Source: Verrucomicrobiota bacterium
GTDB lineage: Bacteria; Chlamydiota; Chlamydiia; Chlamydiales; Rhabdochlamydiaceae
DNA length: 46,444 nucleotides
NCBI GenBank assembly: GCA_018240065.1
Contig: JAFEGH010000012.1
Coordinates: forward strand, 1-46,444
Direction of reading: 5' to 3'
The first letter of the stretch is position 1. Every line of letters starts with the position of its first letter. The position numbers and the translations under genes are program-made. The notes below the pieces were generated by a model that searched no databases, was not told the DNA's origin, and saw only the letters and a program-made list of their open reading frames with translations. Shown piece after piece: positions 1-8,946 of this stretch.

Positions 1-3000
1 AATCAGCCCATGAGCTTTACGAATGCTGTTTCCCTGACAGGGACAACAGCCCTTTCTACCGGAGCCGGCGCAGGGACGATCACTTTCTCCAGCACTCTCG
101 ATGGGAATCAGAACTTAACCCTGACAGCAGGAACAGGGAACATCGTGTTCGGAGGAGCGGTCGGCGGCTCGACGCCCCTTGCTGCACTGACAGTCCAAAG
201 CTGCACGGATATCTCCTACTCCAATACGAACGCTGCTTCAGTCACTCAGAATGCAAGTTCAGGAACAACGACTTTAAGCTCTCCGATCGCTACGACTGGG
301 GCGTCGGGGATTTCCCTCACAGGGACAACGATCACTCAAACTAGCTCTCTTACAAGCATAGGAATAGCTCCCATTTCAATTATACATACCGGCCTTTACG
401 CGATGGGTGGGACAATCGGCTCAGGCGGAGTCTTCACTGAAAGCGGAGTGGGCGGTACTGTGCAGTTAAATGGGACAGTGACCAGCGTTAGCAGTAATAT
501 CACATTTGCAAACGCTATCACCTTGACGGGCGCCTCATCGATAAGCTCTGGCACCGGGGCTGGCGATATCCTTTTCTCAATTACGGTCGACGGGAACAAC
601 AACCTCTCTCTGGGTGCCGGCGCCGGGGCGATCTCTTTCGGAGGAGCAGTCGGCGGCGGCACTCGAATCGGAGTCCTTGCGATCAACTCCGGCGCGGTGA
701 GCACAACGCAGGGCATCTCGGCCGCCAGCATTTCCCAGCTGTCGGGATCCGGCACCTTTGGAGCTTTAAATACCAACCAGGCAGCCGGCATCCACTTGCA
801 AGGGACGACCTTTACTCTTGCAGGAAACGTCACGACGACGGGAGCCGGACCTCTTACTATTCAAACTACAGGAGCCCTTGTTCTATCAGGGACGAGCTTC
901 TCGATTGCAGGCGCTGTGGATCAAATAGGGCTTGGAACCACCACGCTCTCCAGTGCGATCACAGCAGGCGGTGTCATTCCATCAACCAGTACAGGGATCC
1001 AATTTGCAGGGCCGATCACTGCATCGGGCGGCTCTTTGAGCACTGCAGCATCCGGCAAAGATATCAACTTGCTGAGCGCTGTCGACGGTTCCAGCGTCGG
1101 GGTAGGAAATCTAACTCTTGATGCCGGGGCTCTAGGAAATATCTCCGTCTCCGGAAATATCGGATCCACGACCCGCATGGGGGCTCTTGTCTTTGTAAAC
1201 GCGCATGACATCGCGGCTCAAAACATGACGGCGGCCTCCATCGTTCAATCGGCAGGTGCGGGAACGACGACGATCACAGGCAATCTCAATACAAGCGCGC
1301 TTGGCGGCATGAGCCTGACCGGAAAAAATTTCACCATCAACGGTTCCCTGATCTCGAGCAATGGAGGCCCTTTCGCAATCAGCCATACCGGGCTTCTGAT
1401 TCTCAATGCCGGAAACTCGACTCTTCTAACCGGCCCCTTCATTGAAAGCGGAATCGGCGGCACTGCGACTCTCTCGGGGCTTATCCATGCCAGCAATGCG
1501 AATGTGAGTTTTGCCAACCCGATCACGCTCGCAGGAAATACCATCATCGACAGCGACGGGGGAGGCGACATCCTCATTTCCAGCACGGTCGATGGGCCCT
1601 TTGACATCACTTACATCGCCGGAACGGGAAATATCACGTTGGCAGCGGCGGTCGGTGGGACGACCCCCGTTAATTCATTGACGATCACAAGCGCTACAGA
1701 TGTCACGGCCCATGCGATCTCGGCTGGGAAGATCGTCCAAAGCGACGGAGCCGGTCTGACCCTGTTCAACGGGGCTTTGTCCACGACTCTGTCCAACGGG
1801 ATTTCCCTGAATGGGTTCCAATTTACCTTTCAAGCCCCTGTGACGACCCTGAGCGGGGGGATCGTATCAATCACCAATTCCGGTCTCCTCACGATGCCCG
1901 CCGCAGCGCCCTTTAATCTTGATGGCGCCTTCTCTCAATTGGGAGGAGGACCTGTTTCGCTCTGCACGACGGTCACGACGACAGGAGAGGCCGTTTCCTT
2001 CACAGGTCCTGTAACTCTGTGCGGCAATGCGAAAGTCGATACCGATTCCCTCTTTGGGGGGATATCTTTTGCCGGCGTGATCGATGGAAGCAACAACCTT
2101 GAATTGACAGCCGGCCAGGGCAATATCACATTGCCGGCAAGCGTAGGGGGAGGTACTCCCTTGAATCTCCTTAAGGTCGACAGCTGTGTCAATCTGACGG
2201 CGGGAGCGATACGCGCTGTCACAATTGACATCGAAGGGGTGAGCGGCCTTGCGACATTCGCCGGTCCGATGACGACAACCGGAGCATCAGGAATCACCTT
2301 AAACGGAGCGGCATTCACATTGGACGGCAATGTCACGACATCCGGCGGCGGACCCTTGACGATCACAAACAGCGGCACCCTGACTGTCGCCTCCTCTGCT
2401 ACTCTTTTAATCGATGGCTCCTTTACTCAGACAGGCATCGGTGCCATCGACATCGGCGGAAGTCTCACAACAAATGGACATCCCATTACCTTCGCAGGAC
2501 CTATTGTCCTGACAGGCGACCTTGCGCTAGCTTCTGGAAACGGCAGCATCACCTTCGGCTCGGATGTCGAAGGTCCTCATTCAGTCACAATCACAGCAGG
2601 AACAGGAGATGTCCTAGTCCCGGCTGCCATCTCGATTATTTCGCCATTGACGGACTTCACAGTCGTTTCTTCTCATGATATTTCTCTGAATGGGATTGGG
2701 ACCGACACAGTGATGTTGAGCGGCGCTCTCAGTCTGACTGCAGGCAATATTATTTCTTTGATGAACACCACCTATTCGGCGCATTCGCAGTATTATTCAT
2801 CAGGCACAGATCTTGATTTTATTAATCCCGGGGTTGTCACTTTGATCACAAGCGGGGGACCCATTACTTTTGCAGGCGCTCCCGCTGACCTCAATAGCGG
2901 AACGGATCTGGCAGTTAATACAAACGGCGGAGAATTCAGCTTTAACTCGATCCATGGGACCAATTTCGAGAATCTTACGATCAACACAGGAACCGGCCTT

Positions 3001-3684
3001 GCCTCCCTTGGAGCTCTCCCGAACGTCGGCAACATCAATACGGTGACCGTCGATGCCGGCCAAATTCTGATAAATGCGCCGATGAACATGGTCAATACGA
3101 ACTTTACTTCTCTGGGTGCTATTGCGAATGCAGGAGCCCCAGTGGATATTGCGTCAACCAACTCCGCAAGTTTTAATGCCCTCAACGGAGATGTTGGAAC
3201 TCTGGCCAGCCCGATCCTGGTCCATACTTCGAACCAAATTTTCGCAGGCGCGGGCGGCAGACCTGACAGCCTGGCAGTCTTCAACGGCTCATCAGTTGAC
3301 AACACGGTTCATCCGATCCCTTCCAATCCTCCCTGTGAAATCATCTTTAACGGGGTGATCATCAAAAATTGCCAGGTTCCACCTGTTCCCCCAGGTCCAG
3401 CTCCGTCGCCAGCCCGCAAAAAAGTCTTCTCTTTCCCCTTTGCTGTGCCCGGGTTCGATTCTTCCTATTTCAACCTGGCCAGCGACTACTTTTTCTTCAC
3501 CTATTTCCTCGATGACAGTTACCTGCGCGAGTCGGCCCCGATGTATTATCGGGCGGGAGGCAAAACAAGCTGGAACTTTTTCAAACGCTGGTCGAATCAC
3601 TTCCAGGATATTCAAATGTCAGAACCGGAATTCGAATGGGAAGCCAACCCAGATCTGCAGGTCAGCTGCGTGATCGGTCTTTAA
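1..3684 (+). CDS. Giant repeat-built surface/adhesin-like protein, 3' part (5' end outside window)
   Basis: The frame is open from base 1 and the residues before the first ATG (position 10) already fit the repeat, so the gene starts upstream of the window. About 1,225 codons are visible. They are rich in Gly, Ser, Thr and Ala and are built from about six degenerate units of roughly 170 residues. Each unit has a segment like VDGNNNLxLxAGTGNI followed by GGAVGGxTP, then a block like TTGASGISLTG. Such short alternating strands suggest a beta-helix, as in filamentous-haemagglutinin-type adhesins (inference). The last 130 residues differ: a Cys- and Pro-containing linker (PPVPPGPAPSP) and an aromatic tail rich in Phe and Tyr. 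No autotransporter barrel is recognisable. The stop codon overlaps that of the convergent glycosyltransferase gene. Surface location is likely; the ligand is unknown. Confidence 0.75.
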   Translation, partial: NQPMSFTNAVSLTGTTALSTGAGAGTITFSSTLDGNQNLTLTAGTGNIVFGGAVGGSTPLAALTVQSCTDISYSNTNAASVTQNASSGTTTLSSPIATTGASGISLTGTTITQTSSLTSIGIAPISIIHTGLYAMGGTIGSGGVFTESGVGGTVQLNGTVTSVSSNITFANAITLTGASSISSGTGAGDILFSITVDGNNNLSLGAGAGAISFGGAVGGGTRIGVLAINSGAVSTTQGISAASISQLSGSGTFGALNTNQAAGIHLQGTTFTLAGNVTTTGAGPLTIQTTGALVLSGTSFSIAGAVDQIGLGTTTLSSAITAGGVIPSTSTGIQFAGPITASGGSLSTAASGKDINLLSAVDGSSVGVGNLTLDAGALGNISVSGNIGSTTRMGALVFVNAHDIAAQNMTAASIVQSAGAGTTTITGNLNTSALGGMSLTGKNFTINGSLISSNGGPFAISHTGLLILNAGNSTLLTGPFIESGIGGTATLSGLIHASNANVSFANPITLAGNTIIDSDGGGDILISSTVDGPFDITYIAGTGNITLAAAVGGTTPVNSLTITSATDVTAHAISAGKIVQSDGAGLTLFNGALSTTLSNGISLNGFQFTFQAPVTTLSGGIVSITNSGLLTMPAAAPFNLDGAFSQLGGGPVSLCTTVTTTGEAVSFTGPVTLCGNAKVDTDSLFGGISFAGVIDGSNNLELTAGQGNITLPASVGGGTPLNLLKVDSCVNLTAGAIRAVTIDIEGVSGLATFAGPMTTTGASGITLNGAAFTLDGNVTTSGGGPLTITNSGTLTVASSATLLIDGSFTQTGIGAIDIGGSLTTNGHPITFAGPIVLTGDLALASGNGSITFGSDVEGPHSVTITAGTGDVLVPAAISIISPLTDFTVVSSHDISLNGIGTDTVMLSGALSLTAGNIISLMNTTYSAHSQYYSSGTDLDFINPGVVTLITSGGPITFAGAPADLNSGTDLAVNTNGGEFSFNSIHGTNFENLTINTGTGLASLGALPNVGNINTVTVDAGQILINAPMNMVNTNFTSLGAIANAGAPVDIASTNSASFNALNGDVGTLASPILVHTSNQIFAGAGGRPDSLAVFNGSSVDNTVHPIPSNPPCEIIFNGVIIKNCQVPPVPPGPAPSPARKKVFSFPFAVPGFDSSYFNLASDYFFFTYFLDDSYLRESAPMYYRAGGKTSWNFFKRWSNHFQDIQMSEPEFEWEANPDLQVSCVIGL

Positions 3685-4499
3685 AATGACTCTCTTCTGT
3701 TTTTTAGACGGGGAACAAAGCGGAAGATCGCCTCGTCGGAGACCTGGTTCAAGAACCAGTCTTCGCATTCCGTCACATCCGATAGCCATCTCATGCGGCG
3801 GGGCAGTTTGACCGTACGGTAAAAATGCTGGTCGCGCAGGGTGTAGTGGTTAATCCTGACATTTTTGATCTGTACGTAAGGGGAGAATGCTCCATCGAAA
3901 CGGATCTTGTCCGGGTTGACCTGGAATTTCCCGGCTTCATAGATCATGAAGTGGGGGTTGATGCAGTCGACGACAAATTCAGGACGGACGATGCTTTTAA
4001 TGTGGTGGTTGGTCTCGGCGTCCTCGGGAAGCTTAAGTGTCAGCATTTCGATTAGCAGTTTATCGTCGGGGATTTTTGGAACGCGGGAAGTGCCGTACAC
4101 TTGCCAATTGACGCCAATTCCTGCGCAGTCGTCAAATAGCGCAAGAAACTCCTGGAGGGTGTTGGCCTGCGTAGGGAAGAGGAACTCATCAGTGTCTAAA
4201 AAGGCGAGCCATTTGACCTTGCCCCGGGAAAGTTCAAGAATTTGTTTGTAGGCCAGGGTCTGGATCTCGTTCCATTCGTTGAGGCGGGTATGCTCGAAAG
4301 GCCAGGCTGAGAGTTCGACGACCCCTTCCCAGATGTAGGGCTGCAGAACCTCAAGAAAATGGTCTGAACTCAGGTTGTCAAAGAGGTAGAAATGCTCCAC
4401 GCCTACCTCAAGATGGAACTCGATCCATTCCTTGAGGTAGGGCGCCTCATCCCTAAAAATGGCCGCCATGGCAAGTGTATACTGATAGTTCTCGGTCAT
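3681..4499 (-). CDS. Glycosyltransferase, GT92 (DUF23)-like
   Basis: A 272-residue protein with the layout of the GT92/DUF23 family: an N-terminal segment IFRDEAPYLKEWIEFHLEVG, then FYLFDNLSSD, and the metal/nucleotide-sugar motif LDTDEF at residues 101-106. The ATG at 4499 is preferred because AAGAGG lies just upstream. A longer start at 4523 would add eight residues but has no good ribosome binding site. No signal peptide or membrane segment is visible, so it is probably cytoplasmic. It is convergent with the giant repeat protein and their stop codons share bases. The sugar and acceptor cannot be read from the sequence. Modification of a surface protein or of an envelope glycan are both possible. 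Confidence 0.75.
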   Translation of the reverse strand: MTENYQYTLAMAAIFRDEAPYLKEWIEFHLEVGVEHFYLFDNLSSDHFLEVLQPYIWEGVVELSAWPFEHTRLNEWNEIQTLAYKQILELSRGKVKWLAFLDTDEFLFPTQANTLQEFLALFDDCAGIGVNWQVYGTSRVPKIPDDKLLIEMLTLKLPEDAETNHHIKSIVRPEFVVDCINPHFMIYEAGKFQVNPDKIRFDGAFSPYVQIKNVRINHYTLRDQHFYRTVKLPRRMRWLSDVTECEDWFLNQVSDEAIFRFVPRLKNRRESF

Positions 4500-4641
4500 T
4501 GCAGAGCCTCTTTTTTCTAACATTCAATTTTAAGTTTTATTTATCAGCTTAAATTTTTAAATCAGTTGTTAATGGTTCCTTCAGGGAGGTGTAAAATGAA
4601 AGATTATGCTATCATGAATCCCAAATCAAACATGCGGTGGG

Positions 4642-5283
4642 ATGATGAAAGAATTGAAAGCTCTTTTCGCGAAGAATCAAGACTGGGTAGCGTCCAAACT
4701 CGGCGTAGACACTGAGTATTTTATGCGCATGGCACAGGCGCAGGATCCCCTTTATCTTTGGATTGGCTGCGCCGACAGCAGGGTCCCGGCAAATGAGATC
4801 GTCGGCCTCGAGCCAGGCGAGCTGTTCGTCCACCGCAACGTCGCCAATCTTTTCCCCCACACCGACTTCAACTGTCTTTCCGTCCTGGAATATGCGATTG
4901 ATCTGCTCAAGATCAAACACGTGATCGTCTGCGGCCATTATGGCTGCGGAGGGGTCCAGGCGGCGATGGAGGACCATCAGCTCGGCCTTGTCGACAATTG
5001 GCTGAGGAATATCCGCGACGTCTATGCGAAGCATAAAGAGGAACTGGACGCGATTTCCGACAAAAAAGCGCGCCACAATCGGCTCGTCGAACTGAACGTG
5101 CTTCAACAGGTTTTGAATGTCTGCCACACGACGATCGCGCAAGGGGCCTGGCATCGCAGCCAGCCGCTCTGCGTCCATGGATGGGTCTACGATATGGAGA
5201 CGGGGAAGTTAAAAGACATGGACTGCTGTCTTTCCAGCATCGACCAGGTCGAAAAGATCTACCGGATCAGAAATTCCAAATAA
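4642..5283 (+). CDS. can: Beta-class carbonic anhydrase
   Basis: A 213-residue beta-carbonic anhydrase, which interconverts CO2 and bicarbonate using zinc. The zinc ligands and catalytic dyad are visible: Cys43 and Asp45-Arg47 in GCADSRVPA, and His99 with Cys102 in CGHYGCGGV. The spacing matches E. coli Can (Cys42, Asp44, His98, Cys101), as does the length. An in-frame stop at 4615 limits the start to the tandem ATGs at 4642 and 4645. Their ribosome binding site (GGTGGG) is weak and very close. A much stronger Shine-Dalgarno, GGGAGG, lies upstream but faces a different frame (see findings). It is a single gene, convergent with the permease that follows. Confidence 0.95.
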   Translation: MMKELKALFAKNQDWVASKLGVDTEYFMRMAQAQDPLYLWIGCADSRVPANEIVGLEPGELFVHRNVANLFPHTDFNCLSVLEYAIDLLKIKHVIVCGHYGCGGVQAAMEDHQLGLVDNWLRNIRDVYAKHKEELDAISDKKARHNRLVELNVLQQVLNVCHTTIAQGAWHRSQPLCVHGWVYDMETGKLKDMDCCLSSIDQVEKIYRIRNSK

Positions 5284-5361
5284 ATGACCCGCCTCAAAAA
5301 ATTTCCCTGTCTGCGTGAAAGCATCCAGGGAGAGCTCAAGAGGCGGGCAAGTCTTGCACTA

Positions 5362-6933
5362 TCAAATCACAGGCAGCTGCTCTGTTTTTTCCTCGAACGG
5401 CTTGGACACTTTTATCCTCGAAATCTGGGACAGATAGAAGATGGCCATGGAAAAGAGGAAGATCACGAGGAAGTCCCATCCAAAGGGGATCAGGCCCGTA
5501 CCGCCGCCGAAAGTGCCCAAGTAGGAAATCACACCAAGTCCAATATAGTAGGGGAAAAGCCATAGTCCCGATGCGATGTCGAGTTTCAATTTCCGCCCTT
5601 CCTTAGTGAATTTATGCAGCGTTAGATAGGCGTACCCGACGAGAATCGCGATCAGGATTTTCGAAAATGTGTCCCATCCAGTCCAAAAGACGAGAATGTT
5701 GCAGATGAAAAAGGAGGTCACAGCGAACAACCTTTCAAAGGGCAACCGGAAAGGGCGCTTGGCATCGGGCATGATTTTTCTCAGCGAAGAGAGGGCAACA
5801 GGGCCGACAGCATAGGAAATGATGAACGCCGAGACTAAGAATGTGACCATCCCCTGCCATCCCGGGAAGGGGAGGAACAGGAGCAGCCCAAGCAGATAGT
5901 TGGCCGTAATCGCCACCGCGGGAGATTTTCTGTCGTTGAGTTTTCGCATGAAGGCGGGCATGTAGCCGTTCTGGCTCATCGCGTAGTTCATGCGCGCGGC
6001 TGCCGATGTGTAGATCAGCGCTGTTCCAAACGGGGAGATCGCGGCGTCGACAAAGAGGATCATCGCCAGCCACGCCAGTCCCAGGGTCATAGCCATTCCT
6101 GCAAAGGGTCCGCTGTCGCCTTGGAATTGTAAACTTTTCCAGCCGCCTTTCAGCATTCCGGGATCGACTGCCAGGAGGAAGGCGAGCTGGACGATCACGT
6201 AAAGAACGATGCAAATGAGGATCGAGCCGATGACGGCAAACGGGATATTCCTTTGAGGGTTTTTAGACTCGCCGGCAAGCAAGATCGCTGTACTGTAGCC
6301 GATAAAAGAGAAGATCACCCCGGCGGCTGGCAAGGCGGTCAGGATCCCTTTGAGACCGTACGGGGCGAAGCCGCCCGCAGTCAAGTTCTCAGGATGGAAC
6401 TGGGTGAAGAAGAAGATCAGGGCGGTGAAAACAGGCACGCCGATCTTCAAAAGCACGATGGCCGAGTTCGTTCGGGAAATCAACTTCATGCCGAGCCAGT
6501 TGAGATAGCACATGAGCAGCATCAAAAGCGCTGCCACAAGGACTCCAAAGCCGGTGAGCTCGTGGGTCGTTCCCACTCTTTTGGAAAGTTCCGGAAGGTA
6601 GGCCGAGGCGTACTGGATTAGCGCCATCGTCTCGATCGGCGCGACGACGATCGAGGAGATCCACCCGCACCAGCTCATCGTAAAACTGACGAAGGTCCCG
6701 TGGCTGAAGTGGGAAAAGCGGGCGATGCCTCCGACGATCGGGAGCATAGCGGACAGTTCAGCGAAGGTGAGGGCGATGATAATCATCAAAAGCCCGCCGA
6801 CCACCCAGGATAGAATAGCCGCGGGTCCTGCGATCTGGGATGCGTAATAGGGTCCGAATAGCCAGCCAGATCCAATGATCCCGCCCATCGCAGTAAATAG
6901 AAGGCTTGTCCTGCCAATCGTTCTCTTCGTCAT
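5362..6933 (-). CDS. APC-family amino acid permease
   Basis: A 523-residue integral membrane protein with about 12-13 hydrophobic helices. The N-terminal block GGIIGSGWLFGPYYASQIAG is the unwound first helix typical of the APC superfamily, followed by ALTFAELSAMLP. Overall it resembles bacterial aspartate- or glutamate-type proton symporters of this superfamily, but the substrate cannot be read directly. The start is supported by AGGA seven bases before the ATG. The last 16 or so residues form a charged cytoplasmic tail. Amino-acid import would suit an intracellular bacterium living on host pools. A second, different APC permease lies about 500 bp away on the other strand. Confidence 0.88.
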   Translation of the reverse strand: MTKRTIGRTSLLFTAMGGIIGSGWLFGPYYASQIAGPAAILSWVVGGLLMIIIALTFAELSAMLPIVGGIARFSHFSHGTFVSFTMSWCGWISSIVVAPIETMALIQYASAYLPELSKRVGTTHELTGFGVLVAALLMLLMCYLNWLGMKLISRTNSAIVLLKIGVPVFTALIFFFTQFHPENLTAGGFAPYGLKGILTALPAAGVIFSFIGYSTAILLAGESKNPQRNIPFAVIGSILICIVLYVIVQLAFLLAVDPGMLKGGWKSLQFQGDSGPFAGMAMTLGLAWLAMILFVDAAISPFGTALIYTSAAARMNYAMSQNGYMPAFMRKLNDRKSPAVAITANYLLGLLLFLPFPGWQGMVTFLVSAFIISYAVGPVALSSLRKIMPDAKRPFRLPFERLFAVTSFFICNILVFWTGWDTFSKILIAILVGYAYLTLHKFTKEGRKLKLDIASGLWLFPYYIGLGVISYLGTFGGGTGLIPFGWDFLVIFLFSMAIFYLSQISRIKVSKPFEEKTEQLPVI

Positions 6934-6965
6934 GGTGTTGTCCTGAAGTTAATTCCAGAGGATTT

Positions 6966-7004
6966 GAAAAACTATTCTCCCCCCTGTGGAATCACAGGGA
7001 GGAG
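6966..7004 (-). terminator. Rho-independent terminator behind the small P/Q-rich gene
   Basis: Read on the minus strand, CTCCTCCCTGTG and its near-complement CCACAGGGGGGAG form a stem with a three-base loop, followed by AATAGTTTTT. It lies 18 bp after the stop of the 38-codon gene, between that gene and the permease, so it would separate the two transcripts. Confidence 0.65.
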
Positions 7005-7021
7005 AAACGCAGATAAAGGGA

Positions 7022-7138
7022 TTACCGCTTTGGTTGTTTTGGGGGGAACTGAGGCTGCTGTGGTTTTTGTCCAGGCTGCTGCTGTGGTTTCTGGCCTGGA
7101 TGCTGTGGGTTAGGCTGAGGTTTTTGCGGCTGTGCCAT
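7022..7138 (-). CDS. Small Pro/Gln-rich peptide (38 aa), function unknown
   Basis: A short open frame of 38 codons starting MAQPQKPQPNP and made almost only of Pro, Gln, Lys, Gly and Asn, with the unit PGQKPQQ occurring twice. It is supported as a real gene by a strong ribosome binding site (AGGAG eight bases before the ATG at 7138) and by a hairpin plus T-run terminator directly downstream. It has no Cys, no hydrophobic stretch and no signal peptide, so it is expected to be soluble and disordered. I recall similar short low-complexity P/Q peptides from other bacteria but know no function for them. It lies between two APC permease genes. Confidence 0.55.
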   Translation of the reverse strand: MAQPQKPQPNPQHPGQKPQQQPGQKPQQPQFPPKQPKR

Positions 7139-7452
7139 GAGTATACTCCTAAATTTATGGGAGGCCGTTGAATCGACTTCCATCTTCACTCATAGTGAGA
7201 GGGCGTAAATAAATCAAAAAAAAACTATCATTCTGCTGTGCTTGGCCGAAACCGGCCATCAACGGCCAGGCAAATAAGCGAAGTTCCCGCAACAGCAAAA
7301 TTACAGGCCCTAAGAATTGGGTTCACGGTTTTCATTGACATCATTTCCTGACGGCTCAAAACTATTGGTCAATTTTTTCCCGTCAGCACTATTTTATTGA
7401 CGCAGGAAAGACGCATTGGGCATTTCTAAAGAAAACAACGAACTGAAGTACT
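7139..7452. other. Intergenic region between divergent genes, probable promoters
   Basis: This 314-bp stretch separates the minus-strand small peptide gene from the plus-strand permease. It holds clustered GGCC palindromes near 7248-7273. A possible sigma-70-like promoter for the permease has TTGACA at 7335-7340 and AAAACT 17 bp later. A second TTGACG lies at 7398. No open frame or RNA gene is recognised. Confidence 0.35.
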
Positions 7453-8835
7453 ATGGCTAAAAAAATCCCTCTGTTTTCTCTGGTCCTCCTTATCGTTGCG
7501 GCGATCGACAGCATCCGCAATCTTCCCGCGTCTGCCCTGTTTGGAAGCGCGCTGATCTTTTTCTTTATTTTCTCGGCAATTGTCTTTCTGATCCCCACCT
7601 CGCTTGTCGCGGCGGAGCTATCGGCGACCTTTCCGGAAAAGGGAGGGGTATACCATTGGGTAAAGACAGCCTTTGGAGAAAAGTGGGCGATGGTCGCGAT
7701 CTGGCTGCAATGGATCAATACGATGGTCTGGTACCCGACGATCCTGTCCTTTATCGCGGGAACGGCCGCCTACCTGATCGACCCTACCCTTGCCCAGAAC
7801 AAATGGTACCTGATCTCTTGCATCCTAATTGTCTTCTGGGGGATCACGATCGTGAACCTGCAAGGGATCCATATGTCAGCCAAGATCAACAGCATCTGCG
7901 CCTTGATCGGAACGATTTTTCCGATGATTTTTTTAATTGGCCTGGGTGCGTACTGGGTGTTCAGCGGACATCCTGTGCAGATCAATCTGAATGCAGAGTC
8001 CCTGTTGCCCTCGCTCACCGAAACAACTAATTGGGTCGCGCTGATTGCGATCATGGCCTCCTTTTTAGGGATCGAGCTTGCCGGGGTCCACGTGAACGAT
8101 ATCCGCGAGCCGCAGCGCAATTTCCCCAAAGCGATCATGTATTCCTCTTTGTTCATTCTGCTGTCGATGATCTTCGGATCGCTGACGATCGCCTTCATCC
8201 TTCCTGAAAAAGAGATCAACCTCGTAGCGGGCGTCATCCAGGTGTTCAGCAATTTGTTCGATGTCTTCGGTCTAAAAGCCCTGACTCCCGTTCTGACAGT
8301 CCTGATCGTCGTCGGATCGATCGGAGGGATCACAAACTGGTTGATTTCTCCGGCCAAGGGATTGATGCACGCGGCGGAATATGGGTACATGCCACCCTTC
8401 TTCATGCGCAAGAACAAGCATGGGATCGCCTATAACATCTTGATCGGACAGGGGATCGTCGTTAGCCTCTTGTGCCTGATCTTCCTGCTCGTGCCCAGCG
8501 TCAATGCCTTCTACTGGTTTCTCACTGCCCTCAGCACAGAGCTGTACATGATCATGTACATCCTCATGTTCTTCTCCGCCCTGCGACTGCACTATAAATA
8601 TGTCAACCGCCCCAAGGTCTTCAAAATCCCAGGCAAACACTACGGGATGTGGGCGACATGTCTTTTGGGGCTGTTCGGCTGCCTTTGCACGATCACGGTC
8701 AGCTTCTTCCCCCCGGATAACGTCAACATCGGTTCGCACATGCGCTATATCCTGATGATCTGCGCAGGGAACCTGCTGAGCATATCCCCTGTTCTGCTTT
8801 TCTATCTTTATAAGAGAACAAAAGCCAAAGCTTAG
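7453..8835 (+). CDS. APC-family permease, glutamate/GABA-antiporter-like
   Basis: A 460-residue membrane protein with about 12 hydrophobic segments. It lacks the GIIGSG block of the other permease. Its N-terminus (IDSIRNLPASALFGSALI, then VAAELSATFPEKGGVYHWV) fits the GadC-like glutamate/GABA antiporter branch of the APC superfamily. The segment GIELAGVHVNDIREPQRNFPKA is the usual APC cytoplasmic loop. The substrate is inferred only at the level of amino acids. The start at 7453 has no strong ribosome binding site. The nearest upstream gene is divergent, so it needs its own promoter. A hairpin follows directly after the stop. Confidence 0.85.
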   Translation: MAKKIPLFSLVLLIVAAIDSIRNLPASALFGSALIFFFIFSAIVFLIPTSLVAAELSATFPEKGGVYHWVKTAFGEKWAMVAIWLQWINTMVWYPTILSFIAGTAAYLIDPTLAQNKWYLISCILIVFWGITIVNLQGIHMSAKINSICALIGTIFPMIFLIGLGAYWVFSGHPVQINLNAESLLPSLTETTNWVALIAIMASFLGIELAGVHVNDIREPQRNFPKAIMYSSLFILLSMIFGSLTIAFILPEKEINLVAGVIQVFSNLFDVFGLKALTPVLTVLIVVGSIGGITNWLISPAKGLMHAAEYGYMPPFFMRKNKHGIAYNILIGQGIVVSLLCLIFLLVPSVNAFYWFLTALSTELYMIMYILMFFSALRLHYKYVNRPKVFKIPGKHYGMWATCLLGLFGCLCTITVSFFPPDNVNIGSHMRYILMICAGNLLSISPVLLFYLYKRTKAKA

Positions 8836-8839
8836 GCCC

Positions 8840-8869
8840 CTCTCCCTATTAAATAATTGATAGGGAGAG
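8840..8869 (+). terminator. Hairpin after the permease gene
   Basis: CTCTCCCTAT pairs perfectly with ATAGGGAGAG around a 10-base loop, five bases after the permease stop codon. No clean T-run follows (only CTCTATCCTCTACTCTT), so it may be a weak terminator or an mRNA end-stabilising hairpin. Confidence 0.5.
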
Positions 8870-8884
8870 CTCTATCCTCTACTC

Positions 8885-8913
8885 TTGTCTGCGAAAATTC
8901 CCTTTGATATGAT
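8885..8913 (+). promoter_or_regulatory. Probable sigma-70-like promoter of the ugpB-like gene
   Basis: TTGTCT (8885-8890) and TATGAT (8908-8913) are 17 bp apart. Start of transcription would fall near 8920, about 27 bp before the ATG, which is preceded by GAGGTG. Confidence 0.45.
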
Positions 8914-8946
8914 ATTCATCGATTCAATTCCTGAGGTGACCGAACG

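Noticed and set aside
1..3684. CRISPR-like or satellite DNA repeats
   Set aside because: The periodicity is in the protein (about 170 residues), the nucleotide units are diverged and the frame stays open throughout.
5284..5361. Terminator between can and the convergent permease gene
   Set aside because: CCCGCCTC and GAGGCGGG are complementary but 44 bases apart with no T-run; structure is possible but not a convincing terminator.
6986..7171. Plus-strand Leu/Trp-rich ORF of 61 codons that looks like a membrane peptide
   Set aside because: It is antisense to the P/Q-rich peptide gene, which has a ribosome binding site and terminator; this ORF lacks both.
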